NCBI GenBank assembly: GCA_937858235.1
Contig: CALLZZ010000005.1
Location: forward strand, 1-12,604
Reading direction: 5' to 3'
Length of the DNA: 12,604 nt
From: an uncultured Clostridia bacterium
Lineage (GTDB): Bacteria; Bacillota; Clostridia; Oscillospirales; Oscillospiraceae
Shown here: one piece after another, positions 5,826-12,604 of the stretch
How the letters are laid out: each line of letters starts with the position of its first letter
Position numbering within the stretch: position 1 is the first letter of the stretch
The notes under the pieces: model-generated
Told to the model about the DNA's origin: nothing
Seen by the model: the letters and a program-made list of their open reading frames with translations, nothing else
Database searches by the model: none
Program-made: the position numbers and the translations under genes

Positions 5826-6728
5826 ATGGACGATTTTAGCATGTATGTTCCCAACGTTCATTTTGAACAAATTCCGATTAGAAATCTGGTTTCCAATCAA
5901 GAATATCAACGTAATTTATCTCGGTCTCATATAGCACGGGCCGCTGCGAGCTTTAATTTATATCAGATAAACCCGGTCAAGGTCAGTCGCCGAGATGGTA
6001 TCAACTATGTTTTCAATGGTCAGCATACTATTGAAATTGTGGCACTCACATCCGGTTCCAGAGAGACCCCCGTGTGGTGCATGGTTTATGATGATTTGAG
6101 CTATGAACATGAAGCGGATATCTTCGCCAATCAGATGAAGTTCGTAAAACCGCTCAATCCCTACGAGGTATTCATGGCAAACATTGAAGCCGGCAATGAT
6201 GATCAACTCATTATTCGTGATTTGGTAGAATCTTACGGGTTAAGCATCGGAACCAAAAAGGGACATGGGGTAATCTGTGCAGTATCAACCCTTGAGTTTA
6301 TTTATATAAAATACGGATACCATGGTTTGAGCCGTGTTCTTCGATTAATTATCGGAGCATGGGAAGGAGATCTTAACTCATTTTCTGGCAATATTTTAAA
6401 TGCCGTTACAAGGCTCATTGTTGTATATGAAGATACTTTAAACGACGAGGTATTCAAAGAAAAACTTGGTGCAGTTTCGGTAAAGCAGCTTGTCCGAACA
6501 GCCAAAGAGCGTCGTCCCGGTTCTATGGGCGTTGCCGAAGCGATGGTGCTTGAATACAACGGAAAAAAGAAAAGCAATAACAACCGCTTATTCATTAACA
6601 AGCTATATTCCCGTGAACATGCTATTTTCAAGACACTGGATGCACCTGACGATATGCTTAATGATGAAGCAAGTGACTTCAATGAAACAGAGAATTTTGA
6701 GAATGCTAATGACGAAGATATGGAATAG
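5826..6728 (+). CDS. Second ParB-like protein, DUF6551-type
   Basis: This 300-residue protein begins immediately after the previous stop codon, with AAGGAGG nine bases upstream, so translation is coupled. The N-terminal domain (about 12-110) has the ParB/Srx-like pattern seen in DUF6551-type proteins: PIRNLVSNQEYQRNLS, INPVKVSRRDGINYVFNGQHT (the NGQHT box at 64-68) and ANQMKFVKPLNPYE. It is only distantly related to the gene before it, so this is a pairing of two subfamilies and not a recent duplication. The middle is helical, with a basic stretch around 245-255, and the C-terminus (about 272-300) is very acidic. It is the last gene of the operon. Members of this family are found on phages and mobile elements, but I know of no established biochemical role. 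Confidence 0.72.
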   Translation: MDDFSMYVPNVHFEQIPIRNLVSNQEYQRNLSRSHIARAAASFNLYQINPVKVSRRDGINYVFNGQHTIEIVALTSGSRETPVWCMVYDDLSYEHEADIFANQMKFVKPLNPYEVFMANIEAGNDDQLIIRDLVESYGLSIGTKKGHGVICAVSTLEFIYIKYGYHGLSRVLRLIIGAWEGDLNSFSGNILNAVTRLIVVYEDTLNDEVFKEKLGAVSVKQLVRTAKERRPGSMGVAEAMVLEYNGKKKSNNNRLFINKLYSREHAIFKTLDAPDDMLNDEASDFNETENFENANDEDME

Positions 6729-6873
6729 ATAAGAAGCATCGTAGCTCTATTTCCGGCTATCTCCATGAGGTATCGTACCAAAATGTATACGATACCTCAA
6801 TTCGATGAATATCTTTGCTAAGGAGTAAAACGTTCCCATTTTCAATGGCAGATATGGAAAAATGTGCAGTTAG
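6729..6873. other. Convergent junction between operon and prophage end
   Basis: The plus-strand operon stops at 6728 and the minus-strand recombinase stops at 6874. Base composition changes across this gap. Hand counts of G+C per 60 bases are 16 (from 4501) and 20 (from 5401) on the left, against 32 (from 7141), 31 (from 9541) and 33 (from 11641) on the right. Recombinase genes usually lie at the end of the element they move, so the prophage attachment junction probably falls here. I found no matching copy of this sequence elsewhere in the window; the other end lies outside it. Confidence 0.5.
6767..6798. repeat. 11-bp-stem inverted repeat at the junction
   Basis: GAGGTATCGTA (6767-6777) and TACGATACCTC (6788-6798) are perfectly complementary around the 10-base centre CCAAAATGTA. 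It has no T-tract on either side, so it is not a typical rho-independent terminator, although it could weakly terminate both converging transcripts. Symmetry and position at the composition break also fit half of a serine recombinase attachment site. Confidence 0.5.
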
Positions 6874-8466
6874 TTACAACTCTACGGTCTTTTGTTTTGC
6901 CGTTATCTCTGCACCGCTTTTGAACCGAAACATAATGCTACCATCCCGCTGAACCGTAGCGGTATCGAGCAGAGTAATCCAGAGCCGCTCGTTCCACTCT
7001 GTCACGACCAGCGGCTGCTTTTTTAGCATCGCAATAAAGGTTATCAGTTCCTTACTCTTGCGTACCCGTTTATCTCTCTCCGCTTCGAGGGCGGTGTACT
7101 GTTCAAATGCGGTATTGTAGCGCTCCTCAATACGCCCGGCTTCCAGCGCGTAGGCATCCTGCGACTGGGCGACTGAGGCGTTCTTTTTTATATGCGCTTT
7201 CATGAGTTCAGATGCTACCATCATTTCGTCGTGCTCCCGCTGCATTTCGGCATCAAGCTGTGTGGTGTCGCAGAGCGTCTGGCGAATAAGGTCACAGTCG
7301 GCAAGCACAGCATCGCGGCTGTCCATCAGCTCGTTGTAAGCAGTGAGAAATCGCTGCTTGATTTCATTATCAGTTAGCTTTGGAGTTCGGCACCTTTCCT
7401 CGTTCTTGAATTTGCGGTTGCACTGGAATATCACGCTCTTATACTCATCCGTGGAGTGCCAGACCTTTCGGCCGTAAAACCCGCCGCAATCTCCGCAGAT
7501 GATTTTACTGTGGAAAGCCTTATCGCTGTAAGCCCTGCCGAGCTCTTTTCGCCGTGCCATTTCTTCCTGCACCGCTTGAAATTCCTCCGGGGCGATAATA
7601 GCTTCATGCGAACCTTCCACATAATATTGCGGCACCTCACCGTTATTGATGCGAAGTTCTTTTGTCAAAAAATTAGATGTAAACCGTTTCTGCAATAATG
7701 CATCGCCTTTATATTTTTCATTGGTAAGGATGCTTGCAATCGTAGAGGAGCACCATGTTTTCTTTCCTGCGGGGCTTAAAACGTCGTGTTCCATCAGAAA
7801 ATTCGCAATGCCCTGCGACGTTTTGCCCTCAAGGAACAGCTTGTAGATAAGCCGCACTGTTTCCGCTTGCTCTGGTATTACTTTGAGGTTTCCGTCCTCG
7901 CCCTTTTCAAAGCCGAGAAATTGCGAGTAGCCTACGCTGACTTTACCGTCAGAGAAGCGTTTCCGCTGACCCCATGTAACGTTCTCGCTGATGGATCGGC
8001 TTTCCTCTTGAGCCAGCGAACTCATGATAGTGAGAAGAAGCTCTCCCTTGCCGTCGAAAGTGAAAATATTCTCTTTTTCGAAGTAGCATTCCACACCTTT
8101 TTCCTTGAGCTTCCGGATGGTAACAAGGCTGTCGACTGTATTCCTCGCAAATCGGCTGACTGACTTTGTGACAATGAGATCTATTTTCCCGTCCAAAGCA
8201 TCCTGAATCATCTGCTTGAAGCCATTTCTGTGCTTGGTGTTCAGCGCCGAAATGCCCTCGTCGGTGTAAACGTCTATGAATTCCCAATCCTCGCGGGCGG
8301 TGATGAGCTTCGTGTAATAGTCGATTTGTGCCTCGTAGCTTGTGAACTGTTCATCGCTGCCCGTAGAAACACGAGCATATCCGGCAGTGCGCCGTTTGGC
8401 GATGGACGCTGTTGGCAGCGCCGTGAATTTATTCTTTGTTGCAGGGATTGTCGTTACTCTTGGCAT
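6874..8466 (-). CDS. Large serine recombinase (prophage), distal of pair
   Basis: This 530-residue protein is a complete large serine recombinase. The resolvase domain (about 26-165) has YARVST with catalytic Ser34, and SRFARN (104-109). The recombinase domain spans about 178-300, including LTNEKYKGDALLQKRF. A zinc ribbon follows (C324, C327, C349, C359), then a long coiled-coil helix at about 385-475 and a short C-terminal domain ending in KSGAEITAKQ. The ATG at 8466-8464 is chosen because AAGGAGG lies just upstream. An open frame extends 30 codons further but only through the overlapping gene. It overlaps the upstream recombinase by 13 bases, so the two are made from one transcript. It probably integrates and excises the prophage, alone or with its partner. 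Confidence 0.9.
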   Translation of the reverse strand: MPRVTTIPATKNKFTALPTASIAKRRTAGYARVSTGSDEQFTSYEAQIDYYTKLITAREDWEFIDVYTDEGISALNTKHRNGFKQMIQDALDGKIDLIVTKSVSRFARNTVDSLVTIRKLKEKGVECYFEKENIFTFDGKGELLLTIMSSLAQEESRSISENVTWGQRKRFSDGKVSVGYSQFLGFEKGEDGNLKVIPEQAETVRLIYKLFLEGKTSQGIANFLMEHDVLSPAGKKTWCSSTIASILTNEKYKGDALLQKRFTSNFLTKELRINNGEVPQYYVEGSHEAIIAPEEFQAVQEEMARRKELGRAYSDKAFHSKIICGDCGGFYGRKVWHSTDEYKSVIFQCNRKFKNEERCRTPKLTDNEIKQRFLTAYNELMDSRDAVLADCDLIRQTLCDTTQLDAEMQREHDEMMVASELMKAHIKKNASVAQSQDAYALEAGRIEERYNTAFEQYTALEAERDKRVRKSKELITFIAMLKKQPLVVTEWNERLWITLLDTATVQRDGSIMFRFKSGAEITAKQKTVEL

Positions 8467-9764
8467 TGTACTTTCCTCCTTTGCCGACGCGTCCTCTCGG
8501 CTGCCGCTTGCCGCATCTCTGCCGTCCAGCTTTCGCGCCGTGAACGGTCTGTCCACACGCGATCGGCTGTGCTGCCGTCCTTGAAAATGAATCGTAGGTG
8601 ATTGTCCTTTGGTACTTCGATGCGGTCTATCTGTGCCGTAAAAGCTGACGGGCTGTATTCGTCCAATCCGAGCACCTTCGCGCAGACAGTACGGAGCGTG
8701 GTTTCGGGTATCTTTTTACCGTGGCAGTAGGCTTTGCCCTGCGATAGGTAAGTGGAGCAGTTCCATCCGACCGAGCCGTTGCTTGTGTTGCGCTTGTAAT
8801 TCTTTCCGCAGAACGGACAGTAGATTTTGCCTGTAAACTCACTTTTTTGAGGATGCGGTCTGCCTTTGGCGGCTTCACCTATTCTTTGTATAACTGCCTG
8901 TGCAGCTCCGAAGGTGTCCTTTTCGATGATGGCTGGATGCGTTTCTTCAGCATAAAACATGGGCAACTCGCCTGTGTTTACACATTTTTTCTTTTCCAGA
9001 TGATTGTTGCGGTAGTGCTTTTGAAGCATGGCGCACCCTGTATATTTTTCGTTGCCGACAATATCACGAATACGCTGAACACACCATTTTCCGCCGAGCA
9101 CACCGGAAATACCACGCTTGTTCAGATCTCTGCTGATTGCGCCGAAGGTATCTCCGGCAATAACCCGGTTGAATATCTCACGAATAATAGACGCTGTGTC
9201 CGGGTCGATTTCAATACCATTCTTTGAAATGCTGTATCCGAGCATAAACCGCCAATTAAGAAGTTCTCCATTTTCAAAGCCCTTTCGGACACGCCATTTT
9301 TGGTTTTCGCTGGCCGACAGGCTTTCTTCCTGCGCATAGGATGCGAGGATGGTAAGCATTAACTCCCCCTCGGCGCTTATTGTGTGGATGCTCTGTTCTT
9401 CAAAAAATATGTCCACCTCCATGGCTTTCAGCTCACGAACGGTTTCAAGCAATGTCACCGTATTCCGAGCGAAGCGGGAGATGGACTTGGTAAGTATCAT
9501 ATTCACCTTTCCGGCACGGCAATCTGTGAGCAACCGCTGAAAACCATCGCGGTTTTCTTTCGTGCCAGTCAGCGCCTCATCGGAGTAAACGCCCACATAA
9601 AGCCAACCGGAGTGCCGCTGTATCAGATTGCTGTAATAGCTGACTTGCGACGACAGCGAGTGTAGCATCGCGTCCTTGCCAGATGACACACGAGCGTAAG
9701 CGGCGACCCTTTTCGGCTGCTCCAGCTTCGGCTTTTGCGGCAGTTTTCTTACTGACTTCGGCAT
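8454..9764 (-). CDS. Large serine recombinase (prophage), proximal of pair
   Basis: This 436-residue protein has a resolvase domain at about 18-155, with YARVSS (catalytic Ser27) and SRFARN (96-101). A recombinase domain follows at about 165-295, with GNEKYTGCAMLQKHY. The zinc ribbon is intact (C316, C319, C336, C347). A short C-terminus carries the DRSRRESWTAEMR tail. It lacks the long coiled coil of its partner. The ATG at 9764-9762 follows AAGGGGGTG by five bases, and the previous gene stops only 16 bases upstream. Both proteins have complete catalytic sites, so this is a true tandem pair and not one gene split by a frameshift. Clostridial prophages often carry two such recombinases at one end. 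Which one acts on which site cannot be told from sequence. Confidence 0.9.
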   Translation of the reverse strand: MPKSVRKLPQKPKLEQPKRVAAYARVSSGKDAMLHSLSSQVSYYSNLIQRHSGWLYVGVYSDEALTGTKENRDGFQRLLTDCRAGKVNMILTKSISRFARNTVTLLETVRELKAMEVDIFFEEQSIHTISAEGELMLTILASYAQEESLSASENQKWRVRKGFENGELLNWRFMLGYSISKNGIEIDPDTASIIREIFNRVIAGDTFGAISRDLNKRGISGVLGGKWCVQRIRDIVGNEKYTGCAMLQKHYRNNHLEKKKCVNTGELPMFYAEETHPAIIEKDTFGAAQAVIQRIGEAAKGRPHPQKSEFTGKIYCPFCGKNYKRNTSNGSVGWNCSTYLSQGKAYCHGKKIPETTLRTVCAKVLGLDEYSPSAFTAQIDRIEVPKDNHLRFIFKDGSTADRVWTDRSRRESWTAEMRQAAAERTRRQRRKVQCQE

Positions 9765-9780
9765 TTATTCACCCCCTTGC

Positions 9781-9978
9781 CTACACCATATTCGCTCTAA
9801 AAGCGACATTTATCAAGTCAATTTCTCGATATATACTGCCGGATTTAAGTCCATATTTCTCGGCCAATTTGTCCTCGATTGATACAATGTCGGTGTGGCT
9901 GATTATACCTTTGACAAGCATCATCTTCGCCTGTACCATTGCGGATTGGTAGGCTTGTATTTTCATATAATCAACCAT
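9781..9978 (-). CDS. Small SHOCT-like protein of the integration cassette
   Basis: This 65-residue protein contains MLVKGIISHTDIVSIEDKL followed by a short helix, matching the pattern of the SHOCT (short C-terminal) domain of small helical proteins, with YGLKSGSIYREIDLIN after it. I place the start at the ATG at 9978-9976, whose ribosome binding site AAGGA lies about 11 bases upstream. An ATG four codons earlier has that site too close. It overlaps the preceding gene by 8 bases and ends 16 bases before the recombinase start, so it is part of the recombinase transcript. Small proteins in this position may act as recombination directionality factors or regulators. That role is inferred from context only. 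Confidence 0.7.
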   Translation of the reverse strand: MVDYMKIQAYQSAMVQAKMMLVKGIISHTDIVSIEDKLAEKYGLKSGSIYREIDLINVAFRANMV

Positions 9979-10357
9979 TGCCGTCACCATCCTTGTAGCG
10001 GGCGGTAATGTAGCAGCGGTGAGAACAGTATTTTCGCTCGTTTTTACGTCGCATATGGATTTCTTTACCGCAACAGGCGCAATGTGCTGTATATGGCATC
10101 TCCGCTTTAGGGTGCTTGTTCCACCATTTTATACGGCACGAATCGGTGCAGAACCGCCTGCCGCTGCGTTTGCTCGTATCAATAGGCTTTCCACATTCCG
10201 CACAATAGGCTTGTGCACCCTTTTTGTCTGTGTTTTTTTGCCTTCTACAATAGGATTTCACAGTATTCTCCGAAACCCCGATTGCTTTCGCTATTTTTAA
10301 ATATCCGTCTCCGTCAAGACGCATTTTATCAATCAGATGCTTTTGGTTATCCATCAT
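9971..10357 (-). CDS. Small HTH plus double zinc-finger protein
   Basis: This 128-residue protein starts with a short helix-turn-helix at about residues 5-40 (IDKMRLDGDGYLKIAKAIGVSENTVKSYCRR), like sigma-70 region 4 or transposase-type HTHs. Two cysteine-rich zinc-binding units follow: CAECGK...RRFCTDSCRIKWW, then CACCGKEI...RKYCSHRCY. Both show the CxxC...CxxxC pattern. The start is the ATG at 10357 (a second ATG follows directly), with GGAGG seven bases upstream. That ribosome binding site lies in one arm of a hairpin. The gene precedes the SHOCT-like gene and the two recombinases in one minus-strand transcription unit, so it probably regulates or assists them. DNA binding is likely from the motifs; the exact role is unknown. 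Confidence 0.8.
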   Translation of the reverse strand: MMDNQKHLIDKMRLDGDGYLKIAKAIGVSENTVKSYCRRQKNTDKKGAQAYCAECGKPIDTSKRSGRRFCTDSCRIKWWNKHPKAEMPYTAHCACCGKEIHMRRKNERKYCSHRCYITARYKDGDGNG

Positions 10358-10363
10358 AATATT

Positions 10364-10383
10364 GCCTCCGTTCCGAAGGAGGC
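10364..10383 (-). promoter_or_regulatory. Hairpin covering the ribosome binding site of the HTH/zinc-finger gene
   Basis: On the minus strand GCCTCC (10383-10378) can pair with GGAGGC (10369-10364) around an 8-base loop. The GGAGG in the 3' arm is the ribosome binding site of the gene starting at 10357. Folding of the mRNA could therefore limit translation of the first gene of the recombinase cassette. Confidence 0.4.
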
Positions 10384-10442
10384 TTATAGCCATCCTCACC
10401 TCGTACTGGACAGGCAGAGCGCAAAATCCGTAGTAAACAGGC

Positions 10443-10485
10443 AAAAAAATAATGCCTACCAGAGAGAAAATCTCCAGTAGGCATT
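10443..10485 (-). terminator. Rho-independent terminator after the amidase gene
   Basis: AATGCCTAC (10451-10459) pairs with GTAGGCATT (10477-10485). The inner bases GAGA/TCTC also pair across a two-base mismatch. On the minus strand the stem is followed by a run of seven T (10443-10449). It lies 19 bases beyond the amidase stop and separates the late tail/lysis genes from the integration cassette. Confidence 0.88.
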
Positions 10486-10503
10486 ACTGCGATGTTTATA
10501 TTG

Positions 10504-11223
10504 TTACTCGCTATACTTGACAAAAGCGTCAGAGAAACCAGCCGCCTCGACCTTTTTGAGCATAGCGTCGGCGTTTGCCTTGACGGAATATGCACCGACC
10601 TGCACACGGTAATATTTCTTCGGCGTGTCAGATTCAGCGGTCGTTTCCGCTGCCGCCAACCCAGCTTTGACCGCAGCGCGGAAGGTGTCCATGTTCTGGC
10701 CAAACTTCGGAAACCAGTGCATGACATCGCCGTGATTACTGGCGATCCCCAGCTTCGCGCCCTCCGAGTGACAGATGATAGCCTTTTCAGTGAGATTGTA
10801 TTGCTTGCAGAGATATACGCAAAGTTCTATGGCTTCCTTGTAAACGGCAGAAAAATACGAGGCATCGGTCAGACCGTCCTCGCAGATTTCAAAGCCGATA
10901 TGCGTATCGTTACCGGAGCCTTTTGCACCGCTGCCGCAGTGCCAGCCGCGCATATTCCACGGTAAGGTTTGGTATGTTGCGATGGAGCCATCAGCCAGTT
11001 TACCGATAAAACCGTGGACGCATACCTGACGGCCGTCCGGCGTATTCTGGTTCCAGTGGTTGCCGTACTGATTTTTTCCAAGCAGTCCGTCGTCCGGACC
11101 GACGTAGCGTTTCAAATTGGGATTGTTCGCCCCGGTGGAATGCACCATGATACCCTTCGGCGTAATGGTTTTGCCTGCCTTGTAGCAGGCATTGTTCGTT
11201 AGAATGAGTTTATGCAGATTCAT
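10504..11223 (-). CDS. N-acetylmuramoyl-L-alanine amidase with SPOR domain (phage endolysin)
   Basis: This 239-residue enzyme would cleave the bond between N-acetylmuramic acid and L-alanine in peptidoglycan for host lysis. The amidase_2/PGRP-type domain covers about residues 20-180. It contains GIMVHSTG (probable zinc ligand His28), RGWHCGSG, HIGFEICEDG and CHSEGAKLGIASNHGDVMHWFP. By comparison with AmpD-type enzymes, His152 and His169 are the likely remaining ligands. A SPOR-like peptidoglycan-binding repeat occupies about 203-237 (YYRVQVGAYSVKANADAML). There is no signal peptide, so export would depend on a holin, and none is visible between this gene and its neighbours. The start at 11223 follows GAGGTG; an upstream in-frame ATG lacks such a site. 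It lies 22 bases after the tail gene and is followed by a strong terminator. Confidence 0.92.
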   Translation of the reverse strand: MNLHKLILTNNACYKAGKTITPKGIMVHSTGANNPNLKRYVGPDDGLLGKNQYGNHWNQNTPDGRQVCVHGFIGKLADGSIATYQTLPWNMRGWHCGSGAKGSGNDTHIGFEICEDGLTDASYFSAVYKEAIELCVYLCKQYNLTEKAIICHSEGAKLGIASNHGDVMHWFPKFGQNMDTFRAAVKAGLAAAETTAESDTPKKYYRVQVGAYSVKANADAMLKKVEAAGFSDAFVKYSE

Positions 11224-11245
11224 AAAAAGCACCTCACAGTTTAAA

Positions 11246-12604
11246 TTAAATGTAAGCCGCAAGCGCGGCCGGGTACAGATGGTAGGTAAACTTCAAATCG
11301 CAGTAAGCGGTCGCCGATGTGCCGTTGCTCCCAATGCGAGCATATAGCCCGAAGCCGGCAGGCACTCTGCTTTGTCGCATAGCGATTTGAGCGTGCTGGG
11401 ACTCTGTGGAACTATCCGCTCCGAGTGGCGTACTTCTCGAAATCCGGGTAAATGTCTGCTCATCGTTTGATATATAGAAGTCCAGCTCCTTTTCGGTAGT
11501 ATCCGATTGGCGGCAAATGGTGACTAAGTGGCAGTCGTAGGGCACTGGGATAAGCGGATCGTCCTGACCGCCGATTACAATGCTGCCGATGGGCAGAATG
11601 GTATGCAAAGGTCCTCTAACGCTGTTGGTACCGCCTGAGCCGAGAGCATTGCCCGACAAAACATACCGCAGGTGCGGCATCCGAATGAAAGCGTTGATGG
11701 TTGATGCGGCGGTTGAGGTCAGCGTCAGGGCGGTATTGACGTCCTCTGCTTTTTCCAGCAGGAACAGGCTTTCTCCGGGAGCAATGGAAATGTCCCCAAT
11801 GGAAAACCTCTGCTTTGTCCAGTACCCCGTACAGGTGGGATGCGGATTTGTTCCGCTGCCATATGCGATGTTTTCCGCATCCTGAATGCCCCGTATGGCT
11901 TCGGCAAGCTTTTTGACGGTATCGCTGAGATTGCTCTGAATCAGCACCTGTACAGTATTTGCTGCCGGACTGACCAGTACCGTAACGAATAAATAAGTTA
12001 CGCTGTCCATAACCATATTGCTGCCCGCCGAGATTCCGGTAAAGGTGATGGAAGCTCTGCGGCTTGCCATATCCGGTGCTGAGGCTGTCTCCACGGGGTG
12101 CAGATGATTGAGAATAATCCCGGTGCGGGTGTACAGTGTGTCACGCATGCTTTCCATCTGGTCATGCGTGGTTCCGAGCAGAGTATAGTTATCATTTAAC
12201 AAGTCGTACGTGAGATTGAGTAGCGCGTAGGTGTCATTCACATCAATTGCGGCGAGAGCTGTCAGCACCTGATTCAGCCATTCCTGCGCGGGCGGCTCCG
12301 GCGGTTCGACAATCCCGTCTGCAAGAGCCTCCTCCACGATGGTGAGTACCCGCACGCTTTTGCCGACAACGTCCTCATGGGTAACTCTGATTTCCAGTTG
12401 TCCCACACCGACAATTTCAGTTTCCGTCGAACCGGGTGACCAGGTCAGCACGCCGTCCGCGTAGCTTGTGACTACGGGATAAGCGACGCCGTCCGGCCGT
12501 TTGTAAATGGCGGTCAACGTCTCGCCGGGATATTCGTCACCAAGCAGGCTGGAGACATCAAACTCCAGATTGCGAAAATGGTTCTCGCCCTGCCGACCGA
12601 TGAA
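11246..12604 (-). CDS. Phage tail/baseplate protein, partial
   Basis: The minus-strand frame stays open to the right edge of the window, so at least 452 residues are encoded and the true start lies outside. A TTG at 12517 is an internal codon, because the reading continues upstream as FIGRQGENHFRNLEFDV. The first ~90 visible residues (IGRQGENHFRNLEF, YPGETLTAIYKRPDG, VLTWSPGSTETEIVGVGQLEIRV) resemble the N-terminal attachment domain of BppU-like baseplate proteins of Firmicute phages. A helical linker follows (LLNLTYDLLNDNYTLLGTT). The rest is rich in Ser, Thr and Gly with beta-strand character, as in host-recognition or carbohydrate-binding tail domains. It sits directly before the amidase, the usual late-gene order. 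The structural role is well supported by context; the receptor is unknown. Confidence 0.78.
   Translation of the reverse strand, partial: FIGRQGENHFRNLEFDVSSLLGDEYPGETLTAIYKRPDGVAYPVVTSYADGVLTWSPGSTETEIVGVGQLEIRVTHEDVVGKSVRVLTIVEEALADGIVEPPEPPAQEWLNQVLTALAAIDVNDTYALLNLTYDLLNDNYTLLGTTHDQMESMRDTLYTRTGIILNHLHPVETASAPDMASRRASITFTGISAGSNMVMDSVTYLFVTVLVSPAANTVQVLIQSNLSDTVKKLAEAIRGIQDAENIAYGSGTNPHPTCTGYWTKQRFSIGDISIAPGESLFLLEKAEDVNTALTLTSTAASTINAFIRMPHLRYVLSGNALGSGGTNSVRGPLHTILPIGSIVIGGQDDPLIPVPYDCHLVTICRQSDTTEKELDFYISNDEQTFTRISRSTPLGADSSTESQHAQIAMRQSRVPAGFGLYARIGSNGTSATAYCDLKFTYHLYPAALAAYI

Noticed and set aside
4851..6728. Plasmid partition (ParAB) locus
   Set aside because: No ParA ATPase is present, both ParB-like proteins lack the partition-type GERR box, and no iteron-type origin is visible.
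6302..6781. Minus-strand 159-codon open frame
   Set aside because: It is a low-complexity Ser/Leu-rich shadow of the second ParB-like gene, with no good ribosome binding site.
8454..8466. Frameshift joining the two prophage recombinases into one gene
   Set aside because: Each protein has its own start, ribosome binding site, catalytic domain, recombinase domain and zinc ribbon. The 13-base overlap is normal gene coupling.
7786..9665. Several plus-strand open frames opposite the recombinases
   Set aside because: They are mirror frames of two clearly coding genes, lack ribosome binding sites and give no recognisable protein.
11246..12517. Complete tail gene starting at a TTG at 12517
   Set aside because: The frame stays open to the edge, and the upstream codons read as a conserved-looking tail protein N-terminus, so the gene is truncated by the window.

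Overview
The window looks like accessory DNA from a low-to-mid GC Firmicute, most likely a gut-type Clostridia. This rests on strong AGGAGG-type ribosome binding sites, the style of the large serine recombinases, and a prophage cassette typical of that group. No ribosomal RNA, tRNA or species marker is present, so the assignment stops at class level and is inferred.

Layout. (1) Positions 1-162, minus strand: the 5' end of a small membrane protein that runs off the left edge, with a terminator-like hairpin upstream of it. (2) Positions 163-665: about 500 bases without a credible gene, holding several strong hairpins and a pair of dyad repeats exactly 40 bp apart. (3) Positions 666-1022, minus: an XRE-type regulator. 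It is divergent, across a near-perfect 36-bp palindrome, from (4) a tight six-gene plus-strand operon (1200-6728). The operon encodes a serine-recombinase-like protein that has lost its catalytic serine; a full-length large serine recombinase whose usual zinc ribbon is replaced by another C-terminal module; two proteins made of that same module alone; and two different ParB/sulfiredoxin-fold proteins. (5) A 145-bp convergent junction with an 11-bp-stem inverted repeat, where base composition changes from AT-rich to roughly 52% GC in sampled lines. (6) Positions 6874-12604, all minus: one end of a prophage. In transcription order it holds a tail/baseplate protein (partial), an N-acetylmuramoyl-L-alanine amidase with a SPOR domain, a terminator, a small HTH/zinc-finger protein, a SHOCT-like small protein, and two overlapping conventional large serine recombinases.

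How the parts work together. The right half reads as a lysis and integration end of a tailed prophage, with a recombinase pair that probably performs integration and excision. The left operon is the unusual part. It looks like a multi-subunit recombination system in which a catalytic recombinase, a catalytically dead relative, free copies of its C-terminal module and two ParB-like proteins are made together, controlled by a divergent XRE regulator. I do not recognise this exact combination as a named system. Its function (mobility of its own element, control of a recombination switch, or element maintenance) is inferred. The composition change suggests that the operon and the prophage have separate origins.
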